Assembly: GCA_018063485.1 (NCBI GenBank)
Contig: JAGPBG010000084.1
Coordinates: 1-8,097 of the forward strand
Direction: 5' to 3'
DNA: 8,097 nucleotides
From: Cypionkella sp.
Lineage (GTDB): Bacteria; Pseudomonadota; Alphaproteobacteria; Rhodobacterales; Rhodobacteraceae
Numbering within the stretch: the first letter of the stretch is position 1; the number at the start of each line of letters is the position of its first letter. Shown here piece by piece: positions 5,669 through 8,097 of the stretch. The notes under the pieces are model-generated. The model searched no databases and was not told the DNA's origin. It saw only the letters and a list, made by a program, of their open reading frames with translations. Both the position numbers and the translations under genes were made by a program.

Positions 5669-7024
5669 ATGGCAGATCATTCGCAACTCATGCGGCTCGG
5701 TCTTTTTGACGCGCGCGTGCCCCGCTACACCAGTTATCCGACTGCGCCACAATTTGGCGCATCGGTTGATGCTGTTGTTTTTGAGAATTGGCTTTCGGAT
5801 ATCCCGGCAGGGTCGGAAATATCGCTTTATATGCATGTTCCGTTCTGTCGCAGGTTGTGTTGGTTCTGTGCGTGCCGAACGCAGGGAACGCTTTCGGATG
5901 ATCCGGTGCGCGCCTATGCCGCAGTGCTGAAAGCCGAAATAGCCCTGCTCAAGGCGCGATTGGCCCCGGATGTGCGGCTCTCGCGCCTGCATTGGGGTGG
6001 CGGCACGCCAACGATGTTGCCACCGGATCTGATTCACGAACTCACAGAAACAATTTTTGATGTGGCTCCGATGGGGCCGGGAGCCGAGTTTTCGGTTGAG
6101 ATTGATCCCAACGAGGTTGACGCGGCTCGTCTTGATGCGCTGGTTGCTTGCGGGATGAACCGCGCCTCGATCGGGGTGCAGGACTTTGACCCGGAAATCC
6201 AAAAGGTGATCGGGCGCGAGCAAAGCTATGAGTTGACCGCAGAGGTTGCCCAGATGATTCGTTCGCGCGGCGTCAAAAGTCTGAACGCCGATATTCTTTA
6301 TGGATTGCCGCATCAGTCCGTTTCACGCATTGCGGCTTCGGTGGAAAAGCTGCTGACCCTGGCTCCTGACCGCGTGGCGCTTTACGGCTACGCCCATGTG
6401 CCATGGATGAGCCGTCGTCAGCAACTGATCCCTTCGGCCAGTTTGCCCACGCCACAAGAGCGGCTTGATCTGTTCGAGACGGCGCGGCAGTTGTTCACCG
6501 CTGCGGGCTATGATGAAATCGGCATCGACCATTTTGCCAAGCCCACTGACGGCATGGCCAAAGCGGCCAAAGCCGGAACCTTGCGGCGGAATTTTCAGGG
6601 CTATACCGATGATACGGCTCCGGTGCTGGTGGGGCTGGGGGCTTCGTCGATATCGCGCTTTCCGCAAGGCTTTGCGCAGAATGCTTCGGCCACCGCCGCC
6701 TATACCAAGGCCATCCGTGAGGGGCGTTTTTCCGTCCATCGCGGTCATGTCTTTGCCGGAGAAGACAAGGTGCGCGCCCGCATCATCGAGGCGTTGATGT
6801 GCGACTTCCGGGTGGATCGTGCCGAGTTGAAGCGCGATTTCGGCGTCAGCAACGTCTGGATAGACGAGAAATTCGATGCAGCCGTGACGGCGTTTCCGGG
6901 GGTTCTGGCCTTGAGCCCGTCAACATTGGAAATCCCGCCTCATGCGCGCCCACTGACCCGGATGATCGCGCAAAAGTTTGACGCCTATGATCACGGCAAG
7001 GCCCGGCACTCGGGTGCGACCTGA
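5669..7024 (+). CDS. hemN: Oxygen-independent coproporphyrinogen III oxidase HemN
   Basis: This 451-residue cytoplasmic radical SAM enzyme (E. coli HemN is about 457) decarboxylates two propionate side chains of coproporphyrinogen III to give protoporphyrinogen IX for haem, without using oxygen. PRYTSYPTAPQF (18-29) is the HemN N-terminal signature. Y54 and HVPFC lead into CxxxCxxCxC (C60, C64, C67, C69): the first three ligate the 4Fe-4S cluster, and the fourth distinguishes true HemN from HemW, which lacks it. GGGTP (110-114) binds SAM. EIDPNEVD, NRASIGVQDFD and the DILYGLPHQ strand follow in the usual order, then the C-terminal HemN domain. No key residue is missing. The promoter carries an FnrL box, fitting induction at low oxygen. 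The TGA lies 3 bp before the stop of the convergent glycosyltransferase gene. Confidence 0.95.
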   Translation: MADHSQLMRLGLFDARVPRYTSYPTAPQFGASVDAVVFENWLSDIPAGSEISLYMHVPFCRRLCWFCACRTQGTLSDDPVRAYAAVLKAEIALLKARLAPDVRLSRLHWGGGTPTMLPPDLIHELTETIFDVAPMGPGAEFSVEIDPNEVDAARLDALVACGMNRASIGVQDFDPEIQKVIGREQSYELTAEVAQMIRSRGVKSLNADILYGLPHQSVSRIAASVEKLLTLAPDRVALYGYAHVPWMSRRQQLIPSASLPTPQERLDLFETARQLFTAAGYDEIGIDHFAKPTDGMAKAAKAGTLRRNFQGYTDDTAPVLVGLGASSISRFPQGFAQNASATAAYTKAIREGRFSVHRGHVFAGEDKVRARIIEALMCDFRVDRAELKRDFGVSNVWIDEKFDAAVTAFPGVLALSPSTLEIPPHARPLTRMIAQKFDAYDHGKARHSGAT

Positions 7025-7027
7025 CGG

Positions 7028-8097
7028 TCATCGGGCAGAAGGCCCAAGACTTTCCAGCAGATCGACCATGCGCGGCAGGCAACGGCTGCGCAAATCGTAG
7101 TGATCCAGCATCGTTTGACGCGCTGCCTTGCGCGTGGAGGCAAAGCGCTCGGGTCGGGCAAGCGCCTCAGTCAGGGCATTGGACCAACCGGCCACATCGA
7201 AAAAATCAACCAGAGTGCCATTTTCACCATGTCGGATCACCTCGGCCACCGGGGGCGTGTTGGAGCCGATCACATGACAGCCTGCCGCCATGGCTTCCAG
7301 CATCGACCAACTCAGAACGAAAGGATAGGTCAGATAGGCATGGGCACGGCTGACCTGCATCAGGGACACGAAATCAGGGTAGGGGATCTTACCCATGAAA
7401 TGAAGGCGTGTGCTGTCGACCCGGCCCGCGATCTCATCCAGAAACCGCTGTTTCCAGCCCTTTTCGCCGTTGGGGGCCGCCCCATAACTCACTTCGTCAC
7501 CGCCTACGATCACCACTTGGGCGTTGGGGCGCGTGGCCATCACCGCAGGTAGCGCGCGCATGAAGATGTGATAGCCGCGGTAGGGTTCAAGATTGCGATT
7601 CACAAAGGTCAGAACCTCATCCTTGGGTGTCAGTTTGTGCCCACCCGGCAAGGCAAACCGCGCCTGTGGGTTGGGGGCCATCACCGCCGTATCCACGCCG
7701 TCATGGATCACATGGATGCGCCCGCGCAGCGTGTCGGGATAGGTCGAGGCCTGCCAGCGGGTTGGTGACAGCCCGGCATCGGCATGAACCAGCGCCTGGC
7801 CCAGATGGGTGGTGCGCCCCTGAGCGATCAGGCGCTGATCGAAATTCGGTGGATTGAATTCCGGATCAAACCCCACATCGGCGCCGCGCCCCTTGTAGTA
7901 GAATTCGGCGTAAACCAAGAGCTTGGCCTCGGGCCAGACTTCCTTGAGAAACAGTGTCTCGCCCCAGCCTGAATGACCAAAGATCACATCGGGCACATAG
8001 CCGTTACGGTCGCGCAACTGCTGGGCGGCGCGGGCGACGGTGACGCCCCGGTCGCTCATCTGGGTATAGGTGCGCCCCAGACGGGTGGCGGCGGGGT
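7028..8097 (-). CDS. Glycosyltransferase family 4 protein, N-terminus missing (runs off window edge)
   Basis: The minus frame stays open from the TGA at 7030-7028 to the window edge, so the ATG at 8059 is probably internal: the 12 upstream codons (ending LGRTYTQ) read on smoothly. The visible part covers the end of the N-terminal GT-B domain, with GHSGWGETLFLKEVWPEA, and a complete C-terminal donor-binding domain. That domain shows VIHDGVDT, NRNLEPYRGYHIFMRALP (which recalls the usual R-x-x-x-x-K-G region), VIVGGDEVSYG, and YPFVLSWSMLEAMAAG at about 7326-7279. GT4 enzymes move a sugar from a nucleotide donor with retention of configuration. The acceptor is unknown; a surface polysaccharide is likely. 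The first Glu of the usual EX7E motif is Phe here, while the second Glu is kept. No signal or membrane segment is visible. It converges on hemN with 3 bp between stops. Confidence 0.85.
   Translation of the reverse strand, partial: PAATRLGRTYTQMSDRGVTVARAAQQLRDRNGYVPDVIFGHSGWGETLFLKEVWPEAKLLVYAEFYYKGRGADVGFDPEFNPPNFDQRLIAQGRTTHLGQALVHADAGLSPTRWQASTYPDTLRGRIHVIHDGVDTAVMAPNPQARFALPGGHKLTPKDEVLTFVNRNLEPYRGYHIFMRALPAVMATRPNAQVVIVGGDEVSYGAAPNGEKGWKQRFLDEIAGRVDSTRLHFMGKIPYPDFVSLMQVSRAHAYLTYPFVLSWSMLEAMAAGCHVIGSNTPPVAEVIRHGENGTLVDFFDVAGWSNALTEALARPERFASTRKAARQTMLDHYDLRSRCLPRMVDLLESLGPSAR

Noticed and set aside
5627..6313. 228-codon minus-strand open frame opposite hemN
   Set aside because: It overlaps the catalytic N-terminal half of hemN and the FnrL box, and its peptide is arginine/histidine-rich shadow text.
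1..8097. Search for mobile elements, CRISPR arrays, tRNA/rRNA genes, toxin-antitoxin or defence systems
   Set aside because: No transposase, terminal inverted repeats, spaced direct repeats, RNA-gene-like cloverleaf or defence-type protein was seen by eye.

Overview
This looks like a chromosomal window from a GC-rich alphaproteobacterium, most likely Rhodobacteraceae (Roseobacter/Rhodobacter group). The best taxonomic markers are an FnrL-type oxygen regulator with the alphaproteobacterial cysteine spacing, a divergently linked hemN with an FNR-type box between them, and a YciA-type thioesterase. Names come from recognising motifs and family patterns; no database search was run.

Layout, left to right. 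(1) The last 28 codons of an unidentified plus-strand gene (1-86) converge on a minus-strand UDP-glucuronate 4-epimerase-like gene (93-1097) that starts with TTG. (2) A 220-bp divergent intergenic region leads to ettA (1318-2973), an ABC-F translation factor. (3) A 325-bp stretch (2974-3298) has no convincing gene but holds several small palindromes. (4) Two minus-strand genes follow: a small secreted protein of the PF03640/COG4315 type (3299-3652) and a YciA-like acyl-CoA thioesterase (3853-4251). (5) A small six-cysteine secreted protein lies on the plus strand (4467-4859). (6) The oxygen-response pair fnrL (4863-5606, minus) and hemN (5669-7024, plus) is transcribed divergently from a 62-bp gap. 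(7) A GT4-type glycosyltransferase (minus, 7028 to the window edge) has lost its N-terminus at the edge.

How the genes work together. The only clear functional pair is fnrL/hemN. The 4Fe-4S regulator FnrL probably binds the TTGAT-N4-GTCAA box at 5622-5635 and so adjusts its own expression and that of the oxygen-independent haem-pathway enzyme. The epimerase and the glycosyltransferase both suggest surface polysaccharide synthesis, but they are 6 kb apart and are not one cluster. The rest are single housekeeping or unknown genes.

I found no insertion sequence, prophage, CRISPR array, RNA gene or novel multi-gene system. The points most worth a second look are the tight FnrL-box geometry at the fnrL/hemN promoter, three tail-to-tail gene pairs separated by only 3-6 bp, the unassigned stretch after ettA, and the two small secreted proteins of unknown function.
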